Of a DNA stretch of 64,000 nucleotides, positions 1-8,960 are shown one piece after another. The notes under the pieces are model-generated. The model worked only from the letters and a program-made list of their open reading frames with translations. It did not search any database and was not told the DNA's origin. This stretch comes from Salidesulfovibrio onnuriiensis. Its GTDB lineage: Bacteria; Desulfobacterota; Desulfovibrionia; Desulfovibrionales; Desulfovibrionaceae. Where the stretch lies: assembly GCF_008001235.1 (NCBI RefSeq), contig NZ_CP040751.1, positions 851,001-915,000 of the forward strand, in the 5' to 3' direction. Each line of letters begins with the position of its first letter. The stretch's first letter is position 1. The position numbers were made by a program, and so were the translations under genes.

Positions 1-48
1 TTGTAGCCTGATCGGTCCCAAAACGCCACCTTTGCAAGAGGGTGAACC

Positions 49-85
49 CCGGTGAGGAAGCACTTTTCCGGAAGCCCCTCACCGG
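49..85 (-). terminator. Weak hairpin downstream of the AhpD-like gene
   Basis: A 9-bp stem (CCGGTGAGG with CCTCACCGG) flanks a loop of about 19 nt. It lies just past the stop of the minus-strand AhpD-like gene. No clear U-run follows on that strand, so termination is only inferred. Confidence 0.35.
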
Positions 86-103
86 TTCGAAACAGGATGA
101 GGC

Positions 104-442
104 CTATTCCTCTTCGTCGAAGAGCTTGGCTACCTCTTCGTACACGTACTTCATGTACATCATCTTGGGGGAGCCGCCCATGGCAACCGCCAGAAGGCCC
201 GCGTCGATGATCTCGTCCTTGGTGGCGCCCTGGGTGGCCGCGTTCTGCACGTGGAGCGAGATGCACATGTCGCACTGGGAAAGGATGGAGCAGGCGATGA
301 GGATCAGGCTCTGGTACTTGCCTTCGATGGAGCTGCCCTTTTTGATGGCCGAGGTGAAGCTCTGGTATGCCTTGAAGATGTCGCGGCGGTGCTTGTTCAT
401 GTGCCGGAACAGTTCAACGGCTTTTTCTGCGGGTTCCTGCAT
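104..442 (-). CDS. AhpD-like / carboxymuconolactone decarboxylase family protein
   Basis: A 112-residue protein of the AhpD/CMD all-helical family. It carries the redox motif C57-x-x-C60 with a histidine four residues later (H64), the arrangement that AhpD uses for disulfide-based peroxidase or reductase chemistry. The start at 442 is chosen because AAGGAG lies just upstream; a longer upstream reading frame lacks a ribosome site and family similarity. It is the last gene of a leftward operon behind a cyclic-nucleotide-binding-like protein and an ABC exporter, which suggests redox or stress work, but the substrate is unknown. The family assignment is firm; the physiological role is inferred. 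Confidence 0.85.
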   Translation of the reverse strand: MQEPAEKAVELFRHMNKHRRDIFKAYQSFTSAIKKGSSIEGKYQSLILIACSILSQCDMCISLHVQNAATQGATKDEIIDAGLLAVAMGGSPKMMYMKYVYEEVAKLFDEEE

Positions 443-583
443 GGTGTATCTCCTTGCTTTTTCCCCGGCCGGGCCGGGGCGAATGTTCATGCCCGGGCGC
501 GGACCCGGGCGGCGTTGTTCAATCCACAATAAAAAGCAATTCGTTTTGGAAGGCAAGGAAATGCAGGCCGACGCTGTCGAAAA

Positions 584-1105
584 CTACAGCAGGCTCACCC
601 CGGTGGTGCCCAGGCTGTTTTCCGTGCAGGTGCCGGAACGGAGCTGGGCCTCTTCCCAGTTCACGATGCTGGCGGCGATGTTTTTCAGGAACACCTTGAA
701 GCCGTCGCCGGACTGCCCCAGGGCCTGGGAGAGTTTCTTGCGGGGGATGATCAGGCATTTCAGCGGGGTCTTGGCACGCAGGGTGAAAAGGCGCTTCACG
801 TTCGCCAGCAGCGCCAGCGCGCCGATGAACGACCCTTGCTCGAACGTGCCCACGATGGTTTCGCCCCGTTCGTCCTGTCGCACCACCTCGGCCGCGCCTT
901 CCACCAGGAAGTAGGCCCGGTCGTCGTTGTCGCCAGCACTGAAGATCTCGGCTCCCGGCTGGTAGTTCATGTGGTTGCACACCAGGGCCATGACTTTGAG
1001 GGAGTCCACCTGCATGTCGCTGAAGTGGGGAATGGACCGCAGCACGTCCATGATCATTTCGTGTTCACAACAAGCTCTGCTATTGTTTTCCGTAAACGAG
1101 TTCAT
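584..1105 (-). CDS. Cyclic nucleotide-binding-like domain protein
   Basis: A 173-residue protein made almost entirely of one CAP/PKA-type cyclic-nucleotide-binding fold (about residues 20-140), with no DNA-binding helix-turn-helix after it, so it is not a CRP/FNR transcription factor. The phosphate-binding cassette reads G95-A-L-A-L where ligand-binding members have G-E-(L/I)-A, so the ribose-contacting Glu is missing and cAMP/cGMP binding is doubtful. The start at 1105 has a good GAAGAGGAG site and overlaps the end of the ABC transporter gene by 26 bp, implying translational coupling. It may be a regulatory partner of that transporter; this is inference. Confidence 0.8.
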   Translation of the reverse strand: MNSFTENNSRACCEHEMIMDVLRSIPHFSDMQVDSLKVMALVCNHMNYQPGAEIFSAGDNDDRAYFLVEGAAEVVRQDERGETIVGTFEQGSFIGALALLANVKRLFTLRAKTPLKCLIIPRKKLSQALGQSGDGFKVFLKNIAASIVNWEEAQLRSGTCTENSLGTTGVSLL

Positions 1106-3602
1106 GAAGCGCTCCTCTTCGTTCGATGAGTTCATCGTAGGTGCCTTGTTCTATGATCTTGCCAGCCTTGAGCACGGCCACCTTGTCGTAATGCACCAGC
1201 ATGTCCAGCCGGTGGATGACCGCCACCACGGTGTGGGTCCCTTTCCACTTGCGGGAGATGACGTTCTGGACGCGTTTTTGCGAGGCGTTGTCCAGCGCGG
1301 CCGTGGCCTCATCCAGGATGACGATTCGCGGGCTCTTGAGGAAGACGCGCGCCAGGGCGATCTTCTGCCTCTGGCCGCCCGAGAGGCGGTCGCCCATGCT
1401 GCCCACCTCGAACTGCAGGCCCATCTCCACCACCTGCTCGAGCACGCCTTCCATGATCAGCAGCTGCATGATGCTCTGGTTGATGCGTTCCTCGGCCCCG
1501 GCGCTGTCCGGCTTGACCCGGCCGAAAACAATGTTGTCCTGGATGCTGCGCTCGCGCATGTATTTCTTTGCGTCCAGGAAGGCGAACGCCTCGGGGTCCC
1601 GATGTTCCATCAGCTCCCGGAACGCCTTGCGCGCCTTGAGGACCCTGCGGGCCAGTTCGTCGGTCATGCTGCCCAGCTTGTGCATGCCGGGCGCGCAGTC
1701 CAGGGCGAGCTTGAGCAGCAGGGAGTTTTCCACTTCCGTGGGTTCCCTGCCCCGGTCCAGATGATCCGCAATGGCCTTGTAGGTCTCGAAATCCTCCTGC
1801 CTGATGGGGCTTTCCTGGAACAGTTCCTCGCCCAGGTCGCCTACGGAGCTGAAGATGTCCACCACCCGCCGGGTCATGTCCGCGCCCAACTGAAGCAGGG
1901 GGGCCATGAGCCCCTGTTTTTCCAGGAAGTCCCGGAAGAAGGGCCTGTCGTAGAGCGAGGCCAGCAGATACTCCTCCTTGAGCGGGGCGCCCGTGGTGAT
2001 GTTGGCCGCCACATTGCTGTAGTAGGCGTATCTGTCCATGTGGAAAATTTCGATGTCGCCGGCCAGGTCCCGCCCGTGCTCTTCGCTGAAGGCGCTGCGG
2101 GCGTGGATGATGGCCTCGGCCAGTTCCGGGTGTTTGTCCGGGTCGATGACCGAGCGCAGCCCGAAGCTGAGGACGTCCAGGAACAGGCCCATCTGCTGGA
2201 CCACCTCGATGACCTTGTCCAGGGAGGGCTCGCCCTTGCCCGCCGTGCAACTTCCCCCCTGCAGGGTGAGCGCGTCGCAGGAGTAGAGCAGGTTGTCCTG
2301 GACCGTGCCGTTGAAGATGAACGGGTGCTGGGCCACCATGCCCAGGTTGTGGGTCATGTCCTGCTTGGAGAGCTCCGCCACTTCGCGGCCGCCGATCTGC
2401 ACGCTGCCGCCCGTGTATTTGTAGAGCTGGGCGATGCATAGCGCCAGGGTGGACTTGCCGCTGCCCGAGAAACCCACCAGGGCCACGTGCTCGCCTTCGG
2501 CAATGTTCAGGGAAACGTTGTCCAGGAGCTTGATGTTACTGCCCACCACATAGGAAAGGTCCTTGACGTCGATGTTGCCGTCCAGGTGATAGGGGTCCCG
2601 TCCCCGGGCCTCCAGTTCATGGTCCGGCTCGATGTCGAAGGAGTCCATGACCTGGCGGTAGCGCACCGAGCTGTCGATGTAGATCTGCCAGAATTCCATG
2701 AGATCCTTCCAGGGCTGGTAGAGCTTGTCGTAGGCGGCCTGGAAGGCGAACAGCGCGCCCAGGTCGAAGCGCCCTTTGATGGTCAGGTAGCCGCCGATGA
2801 GCAGCAGGCTGAACGGGCCCAGGCTCTGGAAAAAGTTGTTGGAGAACTTGATGCCGTATTTGTAGGCGTTCTGGACCAGGGTTGATTTGTACAAATTTTC
2901 GAGGGCCTTCCTGTAGCGCCTGCTTTCCAGGGGGATGGACGCGTTGGCGTGGACCTCGTGCACCCCGGAAATGGATTCCCCGATAAGGCCGGAGACTCGC
3001 TGGGTGTAGTCGATACGCTCCCGGTTGGCCTTGTTGAATCGCTTCTGGATGGGCGGGATGACCATGACCTCCATGGTGTAGATGCCCACGGCAATGATGC
3101 TCAGGTACGGGTTGAGGTAGAACAGGTAGATGAAGTAGGCCGCGAAGGTCAGCAGGTTCACCGCGGGCACGGCCACGGCCGAGCCGATGAAGTTGGCCAC
3201 CGGGATGAGCTCGGTGATCATGTAGGAGATGACCTGCCCTGGCGAGGTCTTGCGGTAGTAGCTCAGCGGCAGGGACAGGGCGTGGGCGTAAAGCTTTTCC
3301 CGCAGGTTCTTGAGCGTGCGCTCGCCCATGAAGTTCTGCAGCAGGTTGATGGCCATCTTGAGCACGCTGGCCAGGACCACGCTCACCAGGTAGACGCCGC
3401 AGTAGAGGTACAGCTTGTGCAGATCCTTCATGCCCACGGCTTCGTTGATGATGCGTTTGGACATTTCCAGGGGCAGCAGCCGCATGGCCACCGTCACCAG
3501 AATGATGGCCACCACCAGGATCTGCAGGTTGGTGTTTTTGTAAAAGACCCAGGAGTAGATCGATTTCTTGGTGACCGGAATGTCTTTGGGGGTGGTTGGC
3601 AT
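1080..3602 (-). CDS. ABC exporter, fused permease/ATPase with a large insertion in the ATPase domain
   Basis: An 840-residue type-I ABC exporter half-transporter. Residues 1-325 form the six-helix membrane domain and 340-840 the nucleotide-binding domain. Walker A is G377-x-S-G-S-G-K-S-T385, the Q-loop glutamine is Q425, the signature LSGGQ is 740-744, Walker B ends I-L-D-E at about 765 and the switch histidine is H797. All catalytic motifs are present, but Q-loop and signature are about 315 residues apart instead of about 55-60, because some 240 residues are inserted at roughly 441-682. Family members are usually about 580-600 residues. It is first in an operon with the cNMP-like and AhpD-like genes. 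The exported substrate cannot be told. Confidence 0.9.
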   Translation of the reverse strand: MPTTPKDIPVTKKSIYSWVFYKNTNLQILVVAIILVTVAMRLLPLEMSKRIINEAVGMKDLHKLYLYCGVYLVSVVLASVLKMAINLLQNFMGERTLKNLREKLYAHALSLPLSYYRKTSPGQVISYMITELIPVANFIGSAVAVPAVNLLTFAAYFIYLFYLNPYLSIIAVGIYTMEVMVIPPIQKRFNKANRERIDYTQRVSGLIGESISGVHEVHANASIPLESRRYRKALENLYKSTLVQNAYKYGIKFSNNFFQSLGPFSLLLIGGYLTIKGRFDLGALFAFQAAYDKLYQPWKDLMEFWQIYIDSSVRYRQVMDSFDIEPDHELEARGRDPYHLDGNIDVKDLSYVVGSNIKLLDNVSLNIAEGEHVALVGFSGSGKSTLALCIAQLYKYTGGSVQIGGREVAELSKQDMTHNLGMVAQHPFIFNGTVQDNLLYSCDALTLQGGSCTAGKGEPSLDKVIEVVQQMGLFLDVLSFGLRSVIDPDKHPELAEAIIHARSAFSEEHGRDLAGDIEIFHMDRYAYYSNVAANITTGAPLKEEYLLASLYDRPFFRDFLEKQGLMAPLLQLGADMTRRVVDIFSSVGDLGEELFQESPIRQEDFETYKAIADHLDRGREPTEVENSLLLKLALDCAPGMHKLGSMTDELARRVLKARKAFRELMEHRDPEAFAFLDAKKYMRERSIQDNIVFGRVKPDSAGAEERINQSIMQLLIMEGVLEQVVEMGLQFEVGSMGDRLSGGQRQKIALARVFLKSPRIVILDEATAALDNASQKRVQNVISRKWKGTHTVVAVIHRLDMLVHYDKVAVLKAGKIIEQGTYDELIERRGALHELVYGKQ

Positions 3603-3750
3603 GCTCTTTCCTTGTATGCTTTTTCAAGGTATTCCAGGTTATAGACAAACTCGGCCAGCTTTCCAAGTATAATTGCCGGGACGGGTGATGATCTGGGAAG
3701 GTGGCCCGGAAGGCGCGGGGATGATAGAAGGATAGAGTGGAGATATATTC

Positions 3751-6344
3751 ATGCGCATGAGTTTTCGAACCAAATTTTTTCTTGTTTTGCTGGTCTTCAG
3801 CCTGATGCCCCTGTTGCTCATGCGCACGCTGGTCAATAAGGTCAGCCAGGACCGGCTGGAGCAGGCCACGGAAACGGCCCGGCAGGACATTCTCGAACTC
3901 ATGAGCCTGGGGCTGCAGGAAACCGCCCGGGGGGCCTCCGAGATCCTGGCCAACCAGGGCATGGCCTATGCCCAATCCGCCCGGGTGCTGGCCATGGAGG
4001 CCCAGAGGCTGCGTGGTGAAGCGCCTTCTTCCTCTCTTCCTCCCCTGTTTTCCTCTGAATTTGCCGAGATGGAGAAACCGTCCGACGAAAGGCTGGAAGC
4101 AAAAAAGTACGAACGCCGCACCATGTCCGGACGCATCCGGCCTTTGCCCGTCCGGTTCGGCAAGGTGTCCCTGACCCTGGCTCCCGGCGTGGAACGGGCC
4201 GATGTGGAGCGGGATGTGCAGTGGCTTTCGGGGCTTTCCGACATCATGCGCACCCTGTATGAGGACATGGGCGGCCAGGTCTGGTGGATCCATGTTTACC
4301 TGGATTCGGGGGTCAGCGCCGTGTATCCGGCCCACGGCAACGAGCCTCCCCATTACGATCCCCGGGAGACGGAATGGTACCTCCGCATGAGCCGGTTCTC
4401 CAGCGTGGTCTGGTCCATGCCCCACGTGGACCCCGCCAGTCGGCGGGTCATCGGCAGTGTCGGGTATCCAGTGCGCGACCGGGACGGCAGGCACGTCGGC
4501 CTGGCGGTGGTGGATGTGCTGCTTTCGGACATCCTGCTGGAGACCATGGTCACCTCGGAATGGGGGAGCGAGCAGAAACCGTTCCTGCTGCTGCGTGAGG
4601 ACCATCCTGAAACGGGCGCGCCCGCCCTGCGCATCCTGGGGCAGATGGACTACACCAAGGGCGGCAGACATTGGATGACCCCGTTCGACACGGAATGGCT
4701 TTCCTCGGACGACACAATGAAGTTCGCCGGGTTCCTGCGCGAGGTGCGCGAAAAGGAAAGCGGCACCATGCGCATGCCCTACAAGGGAAAGGACTCGATC
4801 TGGGCCTTTGCCTCGCAGCCGGAATACACCTATCTGATCATTGTTCCGGAAACAGCGGTGGCCGCTATCCCCGACGCCATTGTGGGCAGCTTCGACGATT
4901 TTCTGGAGCAGTGGAGACTGTACGTGGGCCTCAGCGTTCTGGGCGTGATCCTGCTCTGCGCCGTTGTGGCCTGGTTCTGGGCCCGTTCGAGCACAAGGAC
5001 CCTGCTGGCCGTTTCCGAGGCCGCCCGCAAGATAGGGGAGGGGGACTTCGAGGTGCGCATTGATTCCTGGACCGGGGATGAGCGGGACGATTTCATCCGC
5101 ACCATCAACGAGGTGGGACCCAAGCTCAAGGATCACATGAAGCTGAGCCGGGACCTGGACCTCGCCCGCACCGTGCAGGAGCACCTGCTCCCCCGGGAGC
5201 AGCCCGAGATCCCGGGTTGGGAGATTTCCGGCGGTATCGTCTATTGCGACCAGACCGGGGGGATTATTACGATTTTCTGACGGTCAACGGCATGGAAGGC
5301 CGTGCGCATGCCGTGGTGGTGGGCGACGTGTCCGGACACGGGGTTCCCTCGGCCCTGCTCATGTCCTCGGCCCGGGCCCTGGTGCACGGGCTGTCCGGGG
5401 CGCACATGCCCCTGGACCGGCGGGTGTCGCTGGCCAACCGTCAGCTCAATGCCGACCTGGACGGCACCGGGCGTTTCCTGACCATGTTCTATCTTCAGTT
5501 CAGGGAAGAAACGGGCGATGTCCGGTGGGTTCGCGCCGGCCACGACCCGGCCATTGTCTTTGACCCCGCGTCCGGGAGCTTTTCGGAGCTTAGGGGCCAG
5601 GGACTGCCCCTGGGGGTCAGCCCGGATGCCGAATTCGAGGTCTGCGACGAGACCGTCGGGCCGGGTAATCTCATTGTCCTGGCCACGGATGGCATCTGGG
5701 AGGCGCATGACCGGAACGGCAGGATGTTTGGCAAGGACCGCCTGCTTGCAATCATCCGTGAAAATGCGGATAAAAGCGTTGCGGCCATTCAGTCGGCAAT
5801 TTTCGGGGCTGTGGAGGAATACATGGCCGGAGCCGAACAGACGGATGACTATACGGTGGTGGTCATGCGCAGGTCCGCGTGCAAGAACCGGAACCGGGAT
5901 ACCAAGGCTATGGACAGGCTTTCCTTTTCCATGACCAACAAGCAGAAATGCTTCCAGATCTTCCGCCCCAAGGTGGAGGCCTTTTGCAGTCGCCACGACT
6001 TCCCTGCCAAGCTGATCTTCAACCTGACCCTGGTGCTTGACGAACTGATCACCAACATTATTTCCTACGGGTATTCGGACATGGACGAGCACCCCATCGA
6101 GGTGAGCATCGCCACGGACGGAAATCTGATCCGGCTGCGGATCGAGGACGACGCCGAACCGTTCAACATCCTGGAGGCCCCTGCGCCGGAACTGGACACC
6201 CCCCTTGAGGAGCGCAATCGCCAGATCGGGGGCATGGGGATCCATATTGTCAAGAAACTGGTCAATTGCCTGCGTTATGAACGCAAGGACGGCAGGAACA
6301 TATTGACCCTGGAAAAAGCCATTAATGCAGAGTGCACATGCTAA
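3751..6344 (+). pseudogene. RsbU-type PP2C phosphatase with Cache, HAMP and HATPase domains, frameshifted
   Basis: Two reading frames (3751-5280 and continuing to 6344) together encode one protein of about 864 residues. It has a membrane helix near the N-terminus, a periplasmic Cache sensor, a second helix (about 390-412), HAMP, a SpoIIE/PP2C serine phosphatase domain (metal motifs G-D-V-S-G-H-G and D-D-Y-T), and a C-terminal RsbW-like HATPase domain (E-L-I-T-N and G-G-M-G-I-H). The frame breaks in a run of six G at 5257-5262, exactly at the conserved T-G-G-D-Y-Y-D motif; one extra G restores it. It precedes a STAS gene by 16 bp, so it likely controls that protein by dephosphorylation and/or phosphorylation. 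Sequencing error is quite possible. Confidence 0.85.
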
Positions 6345-6360
6345 TACACGGAGGTGAGAC

Positions 6361-6693
6361 GTGGGAGTTTCGGAAATACAGCAGGACGGCGTAACCATCC
6401 TGCAGGTGGAGGGCAGCCTGGATGCGGACGGCACCCAGGTGCTGGAGGACAAGGTGGTCGCGCTTCTGGAAGGCGGGGCCTCGAGCCTGGTCTTCGACTT
6501 CTCCAACCTGGACTATATCAACAGTTCCGGGCTCCGGGTTCTGGTGCTGGCCTACCAGCGGCTCAAGAAGTCCGCGGGCAAGGTCGCCATCTGTGGAGTG
6601 AAGGACTACATTCAGGAGGTCTTCGAAGTCTCGGGATACGACAAGATCTTTTCCATGTTCCCCTCGCGGGGTGACGCCCTGACCGGCCTGTAG
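6361..6693 (+). CDS. STAS domain anti-sigma factor antagonist
   Basis: A 110-residue single STAS domain of the SpoIIAA/RsbV type. The phosphorylation loop I-N-S-S-G-L-R (Ser55/Ser56) is present. Such proteins bind an anti-sigma kinase when unphosphorylated, and a PP2C phosphatase resets them. The GTG start at 6361 follows GGAGGTGAG at optimal distance. The gene sits directly downstream of the RsbU-like phosphatase/kinase fusion and faces a second SpoIIE phosphatase, so it is the likely shared switch component. The final target, a sigma factor or another output, is not encoded nearby. Confidence 0.9.
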   Translation: MGVSEIQQDGVTILQVEGSLDADGTQVLEDKVVALLEGGASSLVFDFSNLDYINSSGLRVLVLAYQRLKKSAGKVAICGVKDYIQEVFEVSGYDKIFSMFPSRGDALTGL

Positions 6694-6696
6694 CGT

Positions 6697-8244
6697 TTAA
6701 ACGCCCTTGACGACCACCAGGGTGATGTCGTCATCCAGCGGGGCCTGGCCGCGAAAGGCGCTGATTGATTCCATGACGGCGCGCAGGATTTCCTGCGCGC
6801 TTTTTGTTGCGCTCTGGCGAATGACGTCCTGGAATCTGCTGATCCCGTACATTTCGCGCTGCTGGTTGCGTGTCTCCCAGATGCCGTCCGTGCCCAGGAG
6901 CAGGAGCTGGCCGGGGGAAAGCCAGGGCTGGTCGTGCGCCGTGTAGGGCCAGCCCTGTTCCACTCCCAGGGGAATGTCGCCGTTGCCCGCCAGGCGGGTG
7001 AAGGTTTCGGCCCTGGGGTCGTAGAGCAGGGCCGGGGGGTGCCCCGCATTGACCCAGGCCATGCGTTGGGCCGCCGGGTCGATGTCCAGCAGGAAAAGGC
7101 TCAGGAATCGGCCGGTGCCCGCCGTGTCCCTGCTCAGGTGCAGGTTGGCGTGCCGGACGGTCTCGGCAGCGCTGCCCGGCTGGGCCGCTCCCTGCAGGAG
7201 CATGGCCCGGGCCGAGGCCATGAGCAGGGCCGCTCCCACGCCGTGCCCCACCACATCGCCCACCATGACGGCGGTGCGGCCGCAGGCCTCGTCGTCACAG
7301 GGGACATAGTCGTAGAAGTCGCCGCCGGTTTCGTCGCTGTAGAGGGTGGTGCCCGCAATCTCCAGGCCGGGCAGGTCCGGGGCCTTGTCGGGCAGGAAGT
7401 TGCGCTGGACCTCCCGGGCGATCCTCAATCCTTCCTTCATGTGCAGCCTTTCCCGGAGCTTGGCGATCATGGCGTTGGTATGCCCGGCGATATAGCCGAG
7501 CTCGTCGCGGGTGGCCACCGGCACCATGCGGTCCAGGCGTCCCCGGCTGACCCGGGAGAGCACCTCGGTCTGGTTTTCCAGCAGCAGTTTCAGGTTACGC
7601 GCCCAGGAAATGATCATGTTGGCCAGCAGGCCCAGGAGTACGGCCATGACAAACAGGATTTCCACGAGCACCGAGCGGCTGAGCATGCCGATGGTCTCGG
7701 GGGTCACGGTCTGGGATTTGAGCCAGGCAAAGTCGCGGAAGAGCACCAGCAGTAGGATGCTGGTGACCAGCAGCAGGGTCAGGATGGCAACCAGGGAGAA
7801 ACGGCGCGTCATGGGGGAAAGCCCCCTGGGAGGACGGGTGGATTGGCCGGACTTCAGGGCCTGGAGGATGGTGCGGCGTTCCTGGTCCAGGGCTAGGTCA
7901 AAGGCCGAGAACACCCCGAGGGTGACGATGCCGAAGGAAAGTTTTAAGCCGCTTTGCAGCAGGGGGAGGCCGTAGCCGATCCGCAAGGCCCCGGCCATGG
8001 CCAGGGCGGCCGCTGCATGCAGGCCGAAGTCCAGCCGGAACTGGCGGGCGGCGCGGTCCAAGGGCGACGATTGCCGCACATATCGCGTTTCCAGTACATG
8101 GCGCAGCCCGTAGGCCAGGGCCATGGGGGCCAGGACCACCAGACCCAGCTCCCGGACCGGAAGATCGTCCATGAGCGGGCAGACCTGGCCCGCGTACAGG
8201 GTGCCGATAAGCACGGCGAACATATAATGGAAAAAGGCCCGCAT
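6697..8244 (-). CDS. Membrane HAMP-SpoIIE serine phosphatase
   Basis: A 515-residue protein with about six hydrophobic segments in its first 230 residues, a HAMP linker (about 235-290) and a C-terminal PP2C/SpoIIE domain with the metal-binding motifs G-G-D-F-Y-D-Y, V-G-D-V-V-G-H-G, T-D-G-I-W-E and D-D-D-I-T. It should dephosphorylate a STAS antagonist in response to a membrane or periplasmic signal. The start at 8244 is preceded by AAGGAA; the longer upstream extension has no family similarity. It converges on the STAS gene with a 3-bp gap, so the two may regulate each other through antisense transcription, but that is speculation. Confidence 0.9.
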   Translation of the reverse strand: MRAFFHYMFAVLIGTLYAGQVCPLMDDLPVRELGLVVLAPMALAYGLRHVLETRYVRQSSPLDRAARQFRLDFGLHAAAALAMAGALRIGYGLPLLQSGLKLSFGIVTLGVFSAFDLALDQERRTILQALKSGQSTRPPRGLSPMTRRFSLVAILTLLLVTSILLLVLFRDFAWLKSQTVTPETIGMLSRSVLVEILFVMAVLLGLLANMIISWARNLKLLLENQTEVLSRVSRGRLDRMVPVATRDELGYIAGHTNAMIAKLRERLHMKEGLRIAREVQRNFLPDKAPDLPGLEIAGTTLYSDETGGDFYDYVPCDDEACGRTAVMVGDVVGHGVGAALLMASARAMLLQGAAQPGSAAETVRHANLHLSRDTAGTGRFLSLFLLDIDPAAQRMAWVNAGHPPALLYDPRAETFTRLAGNGDIPLGVEQGWPYTAHDQPWLSPGQLLLLGTDGIWETRNQQREMYGISRFQDVIRQSATKSAQEILRAVMESISAFRGQAPLDDDITLVVVKGV

Positions 8245-8358
8245 CTCTTGTTTCCTTGTTGTGCAACCTGTGAACGTTCTTTGCTTTACGCCATGTTCTG
8301 CGTTAAATAGCAAGTCAGGACACAAACGTCTTCACTCCAACAGGTCAACGGGATACCC

Positions 8359-8958
8359 ATGAGAAGATTTCTGCTGATATTGTTTGCCGCCGTATTCCTG
8401 TCGTCCAGCGCCCTGGCCGGTCCCAAGGCCCCGGTTTCCCTGGCCGGAATCACCTTGGGCGAGGATTACCACAAATACGAGGACCTGCTGCGCATGGAAC
8501 TGGCGGGGGCCAATTCCGACGCCATTTTCCTGGACGAGGCGCTCATCCGCACCGGGGCGATTCCCGGGGTGCGCGGCGGCAGCGTCATCTGGGGCAACTG
8601 TGCCAACAAGGACCGCATTGTCCGGCTTAAGATCAAGTTTGCGGATACCAGCGAGGACTTGTTCAAGCGCCTGCTGGAGCGCTATCGGGAGAAATTCGGG
8701 CAGCCATCGGCCTATCAGGGCGATTCCTTTCGCAACGTGGTCGCCTGGGAGTGGGATATCAGCGACGCCGCGCGCCACGTGAACATCGTGCTCATGTATA
8801 GCGTGAACCCGGATATCAGGCCCGGGGTGTCCATCAAGCTGACGGACCAGGCCCTGTTGGACCTGGAGTTCGCCTGCTACAAGGAAAACTATCGCTCCCG
8901 CTATCTGCAGGAACAGGCCGGCGCCATCGAGGACCTCGATACGTTCGTGCCCCGGTAG
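8359..8958 (+). CDS. Secreted protein of unknown function
   Basis: A 199-residue protein with a clear Sec signal peptide (hydrophobic residues 4-15, A-L-A-G cleavage near residue 20) and a soluble mature part with two cysteines. I do not recognise a named family. It is the first gene of a tight three-gene operon with an unknown protein and a PqqD-domain protein, and is divergent from the SpoIIE phosphatase with about 110 bp between them. The predicted location is the periplasm. Confidence 0.75.
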   Translation: MRRFLLILFAAVFLSSSALAGPKAPVSLAGITLGEDYHKYEDLLRMELAGANSDAIFLDEALIRTGAIPGVRGGSVIWGNCANKDRIVRLKIKFADTSEDLFKRLLERYREKFGQPSAYQGDSFRNVVAWEWDISDAARHVNIVLMYSVNPDIRPGVSIKLTDQALLDLEFACYKENYRSRYLQEQAGAIEDLDTFVPR

Positions 8959-8960
8959 CC

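Noticed and set aside
80-100. GGTTCGAAA resembling a tRNA T-loop
   Set aside because: No acceptor or anticodon stems can be formed around it.
969-2441. Long plus-strand open frame (490 codons) opposite the ABC exporter
   Set aside because: His/Gly/Ala-rich shadow of a high-GC gene with no ribosome site or family similarity; the minus-strand exporter has all motifs.
2617-5184. 855-codon minus-strand open frame across the exporter and RsbU-like genes
   Set aside because: Spans two real genes on both strands, with low-complexity Gly/His/Arg composition; a product of high GC.
5257-5262. Programmed -1 frameshifting at the G6 run as the default explanation
   Set aside because: No clear heptameric slippery site with downstream pseudoknot could be assigned; an indel is simpler. 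Kept only as an alternative.
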